Positions 8,037 to 17,371 of a stretch of DNA of 64,000 nt are shown here, in pieces (within the stretch, counting starts at the first letter, position 1; the number at the start of each line of letters is the position of its first letter). Position numbers and translations under genes: made by a program. The notes beneath the pieces were generated by a model. That model made no database searches. It saw only the letters and a list, made by a program, of their open reading frames with translations, and was not told where the DNA came from. Origin of the DNA: Streptomyces syringium. GTDB lineage: Bacteria > Actinomycetota > Actinomycetes > Streptomycetales > Streptomycetaceae. The DNA lies in NCBI RefSeq assembly GCF_017876625.1, contig NZ_JAGIOH010000001.1, forward strand, positions 2,666,001-2,730,000, read 5' to 3'.

Positions 8037-11000
8037 ATGACCCCCGATCCCCAGCACGCCCCCGTCGGCGGCGCGAGACGCGCGGCCCGAATAGCCGTCG
8101 CGGCCTCCGTCGTGGCCGCGCTCACCGCCGCGGGCGCCGCGCCCGCCTTCGCCGACGACCCCCGCCCCGCCCCGGGCCCGGTCAAGTCCTCCTCGGACAA
8201 GCTCGGTTCGCACGACGCGAAGCTGCTCGCCGACGCCAAGGCCGACGGCGTCAAGACCGTCACCATGATGATCGCGACGGCCCCCGGCGGGACCGAGCAG
8301 ATCAAGGACAAGATCGGCGCCATCAAGGGCGCCTCGGTCGGCGAGTCCTACGACAAGCTCGGCTACGTCCGGGCCACCGTCCCGACCGGCAAGGCCGACG
8401 CCGCCATCGACGAGGCGAAGAAGCTCGCCTCCGTGCACGGCATCGACCTCCAGCAGGAGATCCGGCTTCCCGACCCGACGCCGCGCGCCGACACCGTCAA
8501 GGGCGAGCGCGCCGCGAAGGCCAAGGCGTACCCCGGCCCGGACCGGAAGACCCCGGCCGCCAACCCCTACCAGCCGTCCTTCGAGACCGGTGCCGTCGAC
8601 TTCGTCGAGGACCACCCCAAGGCCGACGGCCGCGGCGTGACCATCGGCATCCTCGACTCCGGCGTCGACCTCGGCCACCCCGCGCTGCAGAAGACCACCA
8701 CCGGCGAGCGCAAGATCGTCGACTGGGTCACCGCCACCGACCCGCTCGCGGACGCCGACGGCACGTGGCTGCCGATGACGAACGCCGTCTCCGGGCCGAG
8801 CTTCTCCTTCAACGGACGCAACTACACCGTGCCCGCCGGTTCCTACGACGTGAGCCTCTTCCGGGAGAGCGTCACCGCCGGCGGCGACATGAAGGGCGAC
8901 CTGAACCGGGACGGCGACACCACCGACTCCTGGGCGGTCCTGTACGACAAGGCCAAGGGCACCGCCCGCGTCGACCTCGACGACAACGGCGACTTCGGCA
9001 ACGACGCCGAGATGAAGCCGTACAAGGACGGTTACCAGATCGGCTACTTCGGGACCGACAACCCCGACACCCCGATCGCCGAGCGCATCCCCTTCGTCAT
9101 CCAGATCCGCAAGGACGTCTCGATGACGCCGAAGGGCGGCGACTGGGTCGGCAAGAAGGCCGACTTCGTCAACATCGGCGTCATCGAGTCCGAGCACGGC
9201 ACCCACGTCGCGGGCATCACCGCGGCCAACGGCCTGTTCGGCGGGAAGATGAGCGGCGCGGCCCCGGGCGCGAAGCTCGTCTCCTCGCGCGCCTGCACCT
9301 GGTCCGGCGGCTGCACCAATGTGGCGCTCACCGAGGGCATGATCGACCTCGTCGTCAACCGCGGTGTCGACATCGTCAACATGTCGATCGGCGGACTGCC
9401 CGCGCTGAACGACGGCAACAACGCCCGCTCCGAGCTGTACAACCGGCTCATCGACGACTACGGCGTCCAGCTCGTCATCTCGGCGGGCAACAGCGGCCCC
9501 GGCACCAACACCATCGGCGACCCCGGCCTGGCCGACAAGGTCATCAGCGTCGGCGCGTCCGTGTCGAAGGAGACCTGGGCCGCCAACTACGGCTCCGAGG
9601 TCAAGACCTCGTACGCGATGATGCCGTTCTCCTCGCGCGGCCCGCGTGAGGACGGCGGCTTCACCCCGACGATCTCCGCCCCGGGTGCCTCGGTCAACAC
9701 GACTCCCACCTGGGAGCCCGGCGCGCCCGTCGCCGAGGCCGGCTACCAGCTCCCGCCGGGCTACGGCATGCTGCAGGGCACCTCGATGGCCTCCCCGCAG
9801 GCCGCCGGTGCCTCGGCGCTGCTGATCTCGGCCGCCAAGCAGAAGAAGATGAAGCTCACCCCGGCCGATCTGCGCACGGCGCTCACCAGCACCGCGAAGA
9901 AGATCAAGGGCTTCCAGCCGCACGAGCAGGGTGCGGGCCTGATGCAGATCGAGGACGCCTGGGACGCGCTGCGCGCGGGCGCCACCGGTCACGCGTACAC
10001 GGTCAAGGCCCCGGTTTCCACGGCGCTCTCCGGTGCGCTGAAGACCCCGGGCTTCGGCACCGGGCTCTACGACCGCGAGGGCGGCCTCAAGGCCGGCGAG
10101 AGCAAGACCTACGACGTCGTCGTGACCCGCACCACCGGCCCCGACCGTGCCCTCTGGCACGAGCTGGGCTGGGAGAACAACGACGGCACGTTCAAGATCG
10201 TCGGTGACAACGAGGTCAGGCTGCCGCTGAACAAGCCGGTCACCGTCAAGGTGCGTGCCAAGGCCAAGGCGGCCGGTATCCACAGCGCGATCCTGACCGT
10301 CGACGACGGCCGCACCGAGGGCATCGACAAGCAGATCCTGTCGACCGTCGTCGTCGCACAGCCGCTGGCGCAGCCGTCGTACGTGGTCAAGGCCTCCGGC
10401 ACGGCCACGCGCAACGCCTCCACCTCGTACTTCGTGAAGGTGCCGAAGGGCGCCAAGTCGCTGGAGGTCTCGCTCGGCGGCCTGGCCGCGGGCAGCCAGA
10501 CCCGGTTCATCGCCATCAGCCCCTACGGCGTCCCGGCCGACCCGACCTCCACGGTCAACTGCTACCCGAACTACCCGAACCCGGCCAACACCTGCCGCCC
10601 CGAGCTGCGGACGTACGCCAACCCGATGCCGGGTGTCTGGGAGATCGAGGTCGAGTCCCGCCGCACCTCCCCGCTGCTCGACAACCCGTACGCGCTGACG
10701 GCCTCCGTGCTGGGCGTCGCCTTCGACCCGGCCACGCAGACCGTGCCCGAGGCGAAGATCGGCACCCCCGCCACGGTGTCCTGGAAGGCCACCAACGGCT
10801 TCGCCGCGCTCGACGGCAGGCTCAAGGGCGGCCAGCTCGGCTCGTCGAAGATCGACCGGCCGTCGATCAAGAAGGGTGAGAAGCGGACCACCAAGGTCAC
10901 CCTCGGTGCGGGCGTCTCCCGCTTCGACGCCGCCATCGGCGGCGCCTCGGACCCCAAGGCGGATCTGGACCTGGCCGTCTTCAAGGACGGCAAGCCCGTC

Positions 11001-11339
11001 GGTGCCTCCACCAGCGGCGGCTCGGACGAGCTGGTCAGCCTGAAGGCACCCGCCGCGGGCGAGTACACCATCGAGGTCAGCGGCTACGAGGTGCCCGCGG
11101 GCAGCACGGAGTACGACTACCGCGATGTGTACTTCGCCCCCGCGCTGGGCGAGGTCAAGGTCGACCCGGCCGCCGTCGTCAAGCTCGACGCGGGCGCGTC
11201 CGCCCAGGTCACGGCCCAGGTCGTGGTCGCGGGCGCGGCTCCCGAAGGGCGCACCTTCTTCGGTGACGTCCAGCTGGTCAACGCGGCCGGCACGGCCGCG
11301 GGCGGCGGCAGCGTGAAGATCGAGAAGGTCGTGTCGTAA
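8037..11339 (+). CDS. Secreted S8 subtilisin-family serine peptidase
   Basis: An 1100-residue secreted protease. A Sec signal (basic RRAARIA, a hydrophobic core, then PAFADD) ends near residue 40. An inhibitor-like I9 propeptide region follows (~60-130). The catalytic triad is clear: Asp207 in GILDSGVDLGHP, His390 in EHGTHVAG and Ser583 in GTSMASPQAAG, with the oxyanion Asn in VISAGNSGPG. About 180 residues separate Asp and His, a large insertion typical of high-molecular-weight and tripeptidyl-peptidase-like subtilisins. The ~450 C-terminal residues form beta-rich domains, probably for substrate or surface binding. It likely degrades extracellular protein. A hairpin terminator follows 17 bases downstream. 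Confidence 0.9.
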   Translation: MTPDPQHAPVGGARRAARIAVAASVVAALTAAGAAPAFADDPRPAPGPVKSSSDKLGSHDAKLLADAKADGVKTVTMMIATAPGGTEQIKDKIGAIKGASVGESYDKLGYVRATVPTGKADAAIDEAKKLASVHGIDLQQEIRLPDPTPRADTVKGERAAKAKAYPGPDRKTPAANPYQPSFETGAVDFVEDHPKADGRGVTIGILDSGVDLGHPALQKTTTGERKIVDWVTATDPLADADGTWLPMTNAVSGPSFSFNGRNYTVPAGSYDVSLFRESVTAGGDMKGDLNRDGDTTDSWAVLYDKAKGTARVDLDDNGDFGNDAEMKPYKDGYQIGYFGTDNPDTPIAERIPFVIQIRKDVSMTPKGGDWVGKKADFVNIGVIESEHGTHVAGITAANGLFGGKMSGAAPGAKLVSSRACTWSGGCTNVALTEGMIDLVVNRGVDIVNMSIGGLPALNDGNNARSELYNRLIDDYGVQLVISAGNSGPGTNTIGDPGLADKVISVGASVSKETWAANYGSEVKTSYAMMPFSSRGPREDGGFTPTISAPGASVNTTPTWEPGAPVAEAGYQLPPGYGMLQGTSMASPQAAGASALLISAAKQKKMKLTPADLRTALTSTAKKIKGFQPHEQGAGLMQIEDAWDALRAGATGHAYTVKAPVSTALSGALKTPGFGTGLYDREGGLKAGESKTYDVVVTRTTGPDRALWHELGWENNDGTFKIVGDNEVRLPLNKPVTVKVRAKAKAAGIHSAILTVDDGRTEGIDKQILSTVVVAQPLAQPSYVVKASGTATRNASTSYFVKVPKGAKSLEVSLGGLAAGSQTRFIAISPYGVPADPTSTVNCYPNYPNPANTCRPELRTYANPMPGVWEIEVESRRTSPLLDNPYALTASVLGVAFDPATQTVPEAKIGTPATVSWKATNGFAALDGRLKGGQLGSSKIDRPSIKKGEKRTTKVTLGAGVSRFDAAIGGASDPKADLDLAVFKDGKPVGASTSGGSDELVSLKAPAAGEYTIEVSGYEVPAGSTEYDYRDVYFAPALGEVKVDPAAVVKLDAGASAQVTAQVVVAGAAPEGRTFFGDVQLVNAAGTAAGGGSVKIEKVVS

Positions 11340-11356
11340 CCCCTCGGTGAACGGCC

Positions 11357-11392
11357 TACGGGGCGGGCGCCCGCACGGGCGCCCGCCCCGTA
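11357..11392. terminator. 16-bp hairpin terminator after the subtilisin gene
   Basis: A perfect 16-bp GC-rich stem (TACGGGGCGGGCGCCC) with loop GCAC starts 18 bases after the stop codon. There is no U-tract, as is common for Streptomyces terminators. Confidence 0.8.
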
Positions 11393-11531
11393 GCCGTGAT
11401 CCCGGTCACCGCAGGGCCGGGGCCTGCGGCAATGGATTGGACTTTTGGTGCGGGTAGCACCTCATGATGGAACTGTTGAACCAGGTAAGACCGTCTATCG
11501 CGATACACGCACACGTGAACGTATGAGGTAG

Positions 11532-12584
<1,053 letters not shown>

Positions 12585-12629
12585 CGCCTGCGGGTACCTG
12601 CGCACCTCCGCTGCGCGGCGGTGTCCTCC

Positions 12630-12667
12630 AACGCCGGACGGGCTGCATGTGCAGCCCGTCCGGCGTT
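12630..12667. terminator. Perfect hairpin terminator after asd
   Basis: An 18-bp inverted repeat (ACGCCGGACGGGCTGCA and its complement) ends in GTTT. It closes asd 46 bases after the stop and separates it from the second pepN. Confidence 0.85.
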
Positions 12668-12755
12668 TGCGGCCCGCAGCCGGATTAACACGGGCGCCCG
12701 CCCCCGTCCCCATGGAAGGATGGGCGGAAAGTCGCGATGTTAAGGAGATGCCCAG

Positions 12756-15323
12756 GTGCCTGGAACGAATCTGACCCGCGAAGAGGCGCGGCGGCGGGCG
12801 AGCCTGCTCACCGTCGACTCGTACGAGATCGACCTCGACCTCTCCGGCGCGCAGGAGGGCGGCACCTACCGGTCGAAGACCACGGTCCGCTTCGACGCGG
12901 CCGAGGCGGGCGCGGAGTCGTTCATCGACCTGGTGGCCCCCACCGTGCACGAGGTGGTGCTGAACGGCACCGCGCTCGACGCCTCCGAGGTGTTCCAGGA
13001 CAGCCGGATCGCGCTGCCGGGCCTGCTCGCCGGGCGCAATGAGCTCACGGTCGTCGCGGACTGCGCGTACACCAACACCGGTGAGGGACTGCACCGGTTC
13101 GTCGACCCGGTCGACCAGCAGGCCTATCTCTACACGCAGTTCGAGGTGCCGGACGCGCGCCGCGTGTTCGCCTCCTTCGAGCAGCCGGACCTCAAGGCCA
13201 CCTTCCAGTTCACGGTGAAGGCGCCCGAGGGCTGGACGGTCATCTCGAACTCGCCGACCCCCGAGCCCGCGGGCGACGTCTGGCGCTTCGAGCCGACGCC
13301 GCGGATCTCCAGCTACATCACCGCGCTGATCGTCGGCCCGTACCACAGCGTGCACAGCTCGTACGAGAAGGACGGGCGCAGCGTCCCGCTCGGCATCTAC
13401 TGCCGTCCCTCGCTGGCCGAGTTCCTCGACGCGGACGCCATCTTCGAGGTCACGCGGCAGGGCTTCGAGTGGTTCGAGGAGAAGTTCGACTACGCGTACC
13501 CCTTCGCCAAGTACGACCAGCTCTTCGTGCCGGAGTTCAACGCGGGCGCGATGGAGAACGCGGGCGCGGTCACCATCCGCGACCAGTACGTCTTCCGCTC
13601 GAAGGTGACGGACGCGGCGTACGAGGTGCGGGCGGAGACGATCCTGCACGAGCTGGCCCACATGTGGTTCGGCGACCTGGTCACCATGGAGTGGTGGAAC
13701 GACCTGTGGCTGAACGAGTCGTTCGCCACGTACACCTCCATCGCCTGCCAGGCGTACGCGCCGGGCTCGAAGTGGCCGCACTCGTGGACCACGTTCGCGA
13801 ACTCCATGAAGACCTGGGCGTACCGGCAGGACCAGCTGCCGTCCACCCACCCGATCATGGCGGACATCCGCGACCTGGACGACGTCCTGGTCAACTTCGA
13901 CGGCATCACCTACGCCAAGGGCGCCTCCGTGCTCAAGCAGCTGGTGGCGTACGTCGGTCAGGACGAGTTCTTCCGGGGCGTGCAGGCGTACTTCAAGGCG
14001 CACGCCTTCGGCAACACCCGGCTGTCCGATCTGCTGGGCGCGCTGGAGAAGACCTCCGGGCGTGACCTCAAGACCTGGTCGAAGGCATGGCTGGAGACGG
14101 CCGGGATCAACATCCTGCGCCCCGAGATCACCACGGACGCCGACGGCGTCATCACCTCCTTCGCCGTCAAGCAGGAGGCCCCGGCGCTGCCCGCCGGTGC
14201 CAAGGGCGAGCCGACGCTGCGCCCGCACCGCATCGCCATCGGCCTGTACGAGCACGAGGACGGCAAGCTGGTCCGCAAGGACCGCATCGAGCTGGACGTC
14301 GACGGCGAGCTGACGCCCGTCGAGGCGCTGGTGGGCCGGGCCCGCCCGGCCGTCGTGCTGCTCAACGACGACGACCTGAGCTACGCGAAGGTGCGGCTGG
14401 ACGCCGAGTCGCTGGCGACCGTCACCGCGCACCTGGGCGACTTCACCGAGTCCCTGCCGCGCGCCCTGTGCTGGGCCTCCGCGTGGGACATGACGCGCGA
14501 CGGCGAGCTGGCCACCCGCGACTACCTCTCGCTGGTGCTGTCCGGCGTCACCAAGGAGTCGGACATCGGCGTGGTGCAGTCGCTGCAGCGCCAGGCGAAG
14601 CTCGCCCTGGACCTGTACGCGGCCCCCGACTGGCGCGAGAGCGGCCTGGCGCGGTGGACCGAGGCGACGCTCGAGCAGCTGCGCGCGGCCGAGGGCGGCA
14701 GCGACCACCAGCTGGCGTGGGCCCGCGCGTTCGCCGACACGGCCCGCACCGGTGACCAGCTCGACCTGCTCCAGGGGCTGCTGGACGGCACGGAGGTGAT
14801 CGAGGGCCTCGCCGTCGACACCGAGCTGCGCTGGGCCCTGCTGGAGCGTCTCGCCGCCACCGGCCGCGCCGACGAGAAGGCCATCGCGGCGGAGCTGGAG
14901 CGCGACAAGACCTCGGCGGGCGAGCGGCACGCCGCGTCCGCGCGCGCCGCGCGTCCCACGGCCGAGGCGAAGGCCGAGGCGTGGGCCGCGGTCGTGGAGT
15001 CCGACAAGCTGCCCAACGCGGTGCAGGAAGCGGTCATCGGCGGCTTCGTCCAGACCGACCAGCGCGAGCTGCTCGCCCCCTACAGCGAGAAGTACTTCGC
15101 GGTCGTCAAGGACATCTGGGAGAGCCGCAGCCACGAGATCGCGCAGCAGATCGCGGTCGGCCTCTACCCGTCCCTGCTGGTGTCGCAGGACACGCTGGAC
15201 GCGACGGACGCGTGGCTGGCCTCGGCCGGGCCGAACGCGGCCCTGCGCCGGCTGGTCACCGAGTCCCGCGCGGGTGTCGAGCGCGCGCTGAAGGCCCAGG
15301 CGGCGGACGCCGCGGCGGCCTGA
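12756..15323 (+). CDS. pepN: Aminopeptidase N (M1), second copy
   Basis: An 855-residue M1 zinc aminopeptidase, paralogous to the gene at 1965-4571. The order of motifs is the same: GAMENAG, zinc site HELAH (His298, Glu299, His302) and third ligand in WLNESFATY, here with the canonical Asn. Both copies keep the C-terminal helical domain and end close to the same point, so each appears functional. The GTG start is fixed by TAAGGAG 9 bases upstream. The two copies share colinear blocks over most of their length but differ at many residues, which suggests an old duplication or separate specialisation, not a recent event. Confidence 0.92.
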   Translation: MPGTNLTREEARRRASLLTVDSYEIDLDLSGAQEGGTYRSKTTVRFDAAEAGAESFIDLVAPTVHEVVLNGTALDASEVFQDSRIALPGLLAGRNELTVVADCAYTNTGEGLHRFVDPVDQQAYLYTQFEVPDARRVFASFEQPDLKATFQFTVKAPEGWTVISNSPTPEPAGDVWRFEPTPRISSYITALIVGPYHSVHSSYEKDGRSVPLGIYCRPSLAEFLDADAIFEVTRQGFEWFEEKFDYAYPFAKYDQLFVPEFNAGAMENAGAVTIRDQYVFRSKVTDAAYEVRAETILHELAHMWFGDLVTMEWWNDLWLNESFATYTSIACQAYAPGSKWPHSWTTFANSMKTWAYRQDQLPSTHPIMADIRDLDDVLVNFDGITYAKGASVLKQLVAYVGQDEFFRGVQAYFKAHAFGNTRLSDLLGALEKTSGRDLKTWSKAWLETAGINILRPEITTDADGVITSFAVKQEAPALPAGAKGEPTLRPHRIAIGLYEHEDGKLVRKDRIELDVDGELTPVEALVGRARPAVVLLNDDDLSYAKVRLDAESLATVTAHLGDFTESLPRALCWASAWDMTRDGELATRDYLSLVLSGVTKESDIGVVQSLQRQAKLALDLYAAPDWRESGLARWTEATLEQLRAAEGGSDHQLAWARAFADTARTGDQLDLLQGLLDGTEVIEGLAVDTELRWALLERLAATGRADEKAIAAELERDKTSAGERHAASARAARPTAEAKAEAWAAVVESDKLPNAVQEAVIGGFVQTDQRELLAPYSEKYFAVVKDIWESRSHEIAQQIAVGLYPSLLVSQDTLDATDAWLASAGPNAALRRLVTESRAGVERALKAQAADAAAA

Positions 15324-15343
15324 CGCCCGTCGGCGACGGAAAA

Positions 15344-15382
15344 CGGGGGCGCCCCGGGCCACTGCGGCCCGGGGCGCCCCCG
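15344..15382. terminator. 17-bp bidirectional terminator
   Basis: A perfect stem CGGGGGCGCCCCGGGCC with a 5-base loop lies between the convergent pepN (+) and mscS-type gene (-), 20-30 bases from each stop, so it serves both. Confidence 0.85.
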
Positions 15383-15411
15383 GCGTTCTACGGTGTAGGG
15401 CTGTGGCGGCG

Positions 15412-16500
15412 CTACTTGCCCAGCGGGGCCCCCGCGCCCGGCGTGAGCGGGGCCGGTATCGGGGCCGTGGCCAGGGACTGCGGGGACGTGGGGTTGGCCA
15501 GCACCGAGGGGGCCGCCACGGCGGCGCTCGGGTCGGCGGCGGCCTCGTCCTCCGCCTCCCAGGGGGCGGTGCCGACGATACGGATGCCCGCCTCGTCCAG
15601 GGCCTGCTTGATGCGCCAGCGCAGCTCCCGCTCGACACCGAGGGCCTTGCCCGGCATCGTCTTGGCCGAGACACGGACGACCATGGAATTGAGGTAGACC
15701 GCGTCCAGGCCGAGGACCTCCACCGGCTCCCAGAGCCGCTCGTTCCACGGCTCGGCCTTCGCCATCTCCTCACCGGCCGCGATGACGACCGAGCGGACCC
15801 GCTCCAGGTCCTCGGTGGCCCGGACCTGGACGTCGACGCCCGCGGTGGCCCAGCCCTGGCTGAGGTTGCCGATGCGCTTGACCTCGCCGTTGCGGACGTA
15901 CCAGATCTCGCCGTTCGCCCCGCGCAGCTTGGTGACGCGCAGGCCGACCTCGATGACGGTGCCGGTGGCGACACCGGCGTCGACCTCGTCGCCGACGCCG
16001 TACTGGTCCTCAAGGATCATGAAGACGCCGGAGAGGAAGTCGGTGACGAGATTGCGGGCGCCGAAACCGATGGCCACACCCGCCACACCGGCGCTGGCCA
16101 ACAGCGGGGCCAGATTGATCTGCAAGACGGACAGCACCGTCAGGGCCGCCGTTCCCATGATCAGGAACGAGGCGACGCTGCGCAGCACCGAGCCGATGGC
16201 CTCCGAGCGCTGCCGGCGCCGTTCGGCGTTGACCAGGAGGCTGCCGAGCGCCGTGCCGTCGACGGCCTCGGCGCTGCGGTTCATGCGCGCTATCAGTTTG
16301 GTGATCGCCCGGCGGATCAGATGCCTCATGGCCACGGCGATCACGATGATCAGGATCATGCGCAGGCCATTGCTGAGCCAGATGGACCAGTTCTCCTCGA
16401 CCCAGCCGGCGGCGTCGTTCGCCGTCCTCTGCGCCTCGTCCAGGGACGAGGGCGGCGGGGTGGTCGGTGAGTCTGCGCCCAGAGCAGCGGACCAGAACAC
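15412..16500 (-). CDS. MscS-family mechanosensitive channel
   Basis: A 362-residue small-conductance mechanosensitive channel, which releases solutes when membrane tension rises. Hydrophobic segments occur at about residues 45-62 and 108-128. The pore-lining helix and hinge follow (ASAGVAGVAIGFGARNLV), then the beta domain motif GVFMILEDQYGVGD. The C-terminal 50 residues are Ala/Pro-rich and low complexity. The start is a GTG at 16500 with only a weak AAGG upstream, so the exact start is less certain. It is divergent from the HNH gene. Confidence 0.87.
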   Translation of the reverse strand: MFWSAALGADSPTTPPPSSLDEAQRTANDAAGWVEENWSIWLSNGLRMILIIVIAVAMRHLIRRAITKLIARMNRSAEAVDGTALGSLLVNAERRRQRSEAIGSVLRSVASFLIMGTAALTVLSVLQINLAPLLASAGVAGVAIGFGARNLVTDFLSGVFMILEDQYGVGDEVDAGVATGTVIEVGLRVTKLRGANGEIWYVRNGEVKRIGNLSQGWATAGVDVQVRATEDLERVRSVVIAAGEEMAKAEPWNERLWEPVEVLGLDAVYLNSMVVRVSAKTMPGKALGVERELRWRIKQALDEAGIRIVGTAPWEAEDEAAADPSAAVAAPSVLANPTSPQSLATAPIPAPLTPGAGAPLGK

Positions 16501-16758
16501 AGCAGGAACCCTTCGTGTGGGACACGCCCGCGCCGAGAAGCGGAACGGGCGGACTCACCACACTAACGGGGCAGACGTCGCGTTCCGTTGCTGTGTTCGA
16601 GATGGAACAGGTCTTGGGCGGGGGATGAACGCGGTGTGCTCGAAAACACCTGTGGCCCGTTACCCGGTGATGGTGGCGCTCCGAGCGGGGGTCAGGGGAC
16701 ACTTGCAGGAGATCGTCCCGGCGCGAGCCACGCGCCGCCGGCGTACAAGGAGGCACCC

Positions 16759-17295
16759 GTGCCGCATGTCCTGGTCCTCAATGCGTCGTACGAGCCGCTC
16801 GGCGTCGTACCGCTCCGCCGCGCGCTCATACTCGTCCTCAATGAGAAGGCCATCAGCCTCGAGGACTCCGGCGCCTTTATGCACAGCGCGACCTGTACCG
16901 TCCCCGCACCCAGCGTCGTCCGGCTGAAGCGCTTCGTGCGGGTGCCCTTTCGGGGGCCCGTTCCGCTCACCCGCCGTGCTCTGTTCGCCCGTGACGGCGG
17001 CCGATGCGCGTACTGCGGTGGCGTCGCAACCAGCGTCGATCACGTCGTTCCGCGCAGCCGCGGCGGCCAGCACGCCTGGGAGAACGTGGTGGCCGCGTGC
17101 CGCCGCTGCAATCACGTCAAGGCCGACCGGCACGTCGGGGAGCTGGGCTGGCGGCTGCGGCACCAACCGGCCCCGCCGTCGGGGCTGGCCTGGCGCATCA
17201 TCGGCACCGGCCACCGGGATCCACGCTGGCTGCCTTACCTGGAGGCATACGGCGCCCAGGACGCGATGGCCCGGATCGACGGCATTTCCGCCTGA
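16759..17295 (+). CDS. HNH endonuclease-family protein
   Basis: A 178-residue protein. Residues ~1-70 form the conserved actinobacterial lead-in (VLVLNASYEPLGVVPLRRAL), and residues ~75-130 carry an HNH treble-clef core: CAYCGG, then VDHVVPRSRGG, the Asn in AWENVVAACRRCN, with paired zinc cysteines CAYC/CRRC. This single-domain family is widespread, usually solitary, and its in vivo DNA target is not established. The GTG at 16759 is fixed by AAGGAGG at 16748; upstream in-frame codons lack a ribosome site. No methylase or phage gene lies nearby, so it is not an obvious restriction or mobile-element component. Confidence 0.85.
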   Translation: MPHVLVLNASYEPLGVVPLRRALILVLNEKAISLEDSGAFMHSATCTVPAPSVVRLKRFVRVPFRGPVPLTRRALFARDGGRCAYCGGVATSVDHVVPRSRGGQHAWENVVAACRRCNHVKADRHVGELGWRLRHQPAPPSGLAWRIIGTGHRDPRWLPYLEAYGAQDAMARIDGISA

Positions 17296-17299
17296 GTCG

Positions 17300-17370
17300 A
17301 CCGGGCCATTGTCGTCCAGGTGCACCGCGCTCCCCGGGCTTCGAGGGCGCGTGCGCGGCGATGGCCCGGT
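17300..17370. terminator. Wide inverted repeat between convergent genes
   Basis: The 10-bp arms ACCGGGCCAT (17300-17309) and ATGGCCCGGT (17361-17370) enclose 51 bases and lie exactly between the HNH stop and the GH84 stop. This may be a bidirectional terminator; the long loop makes it less certain. Confidence 0.4.
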
Positions 17371-17371
17371 C

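Noticed and set aside
16759..17295. HNH gene as a sign of a phage or mobile element
   Set aside because: No integrase, terminase, repeats or change in composition surrounds it, and this single-domain family is core in actinobacteria.
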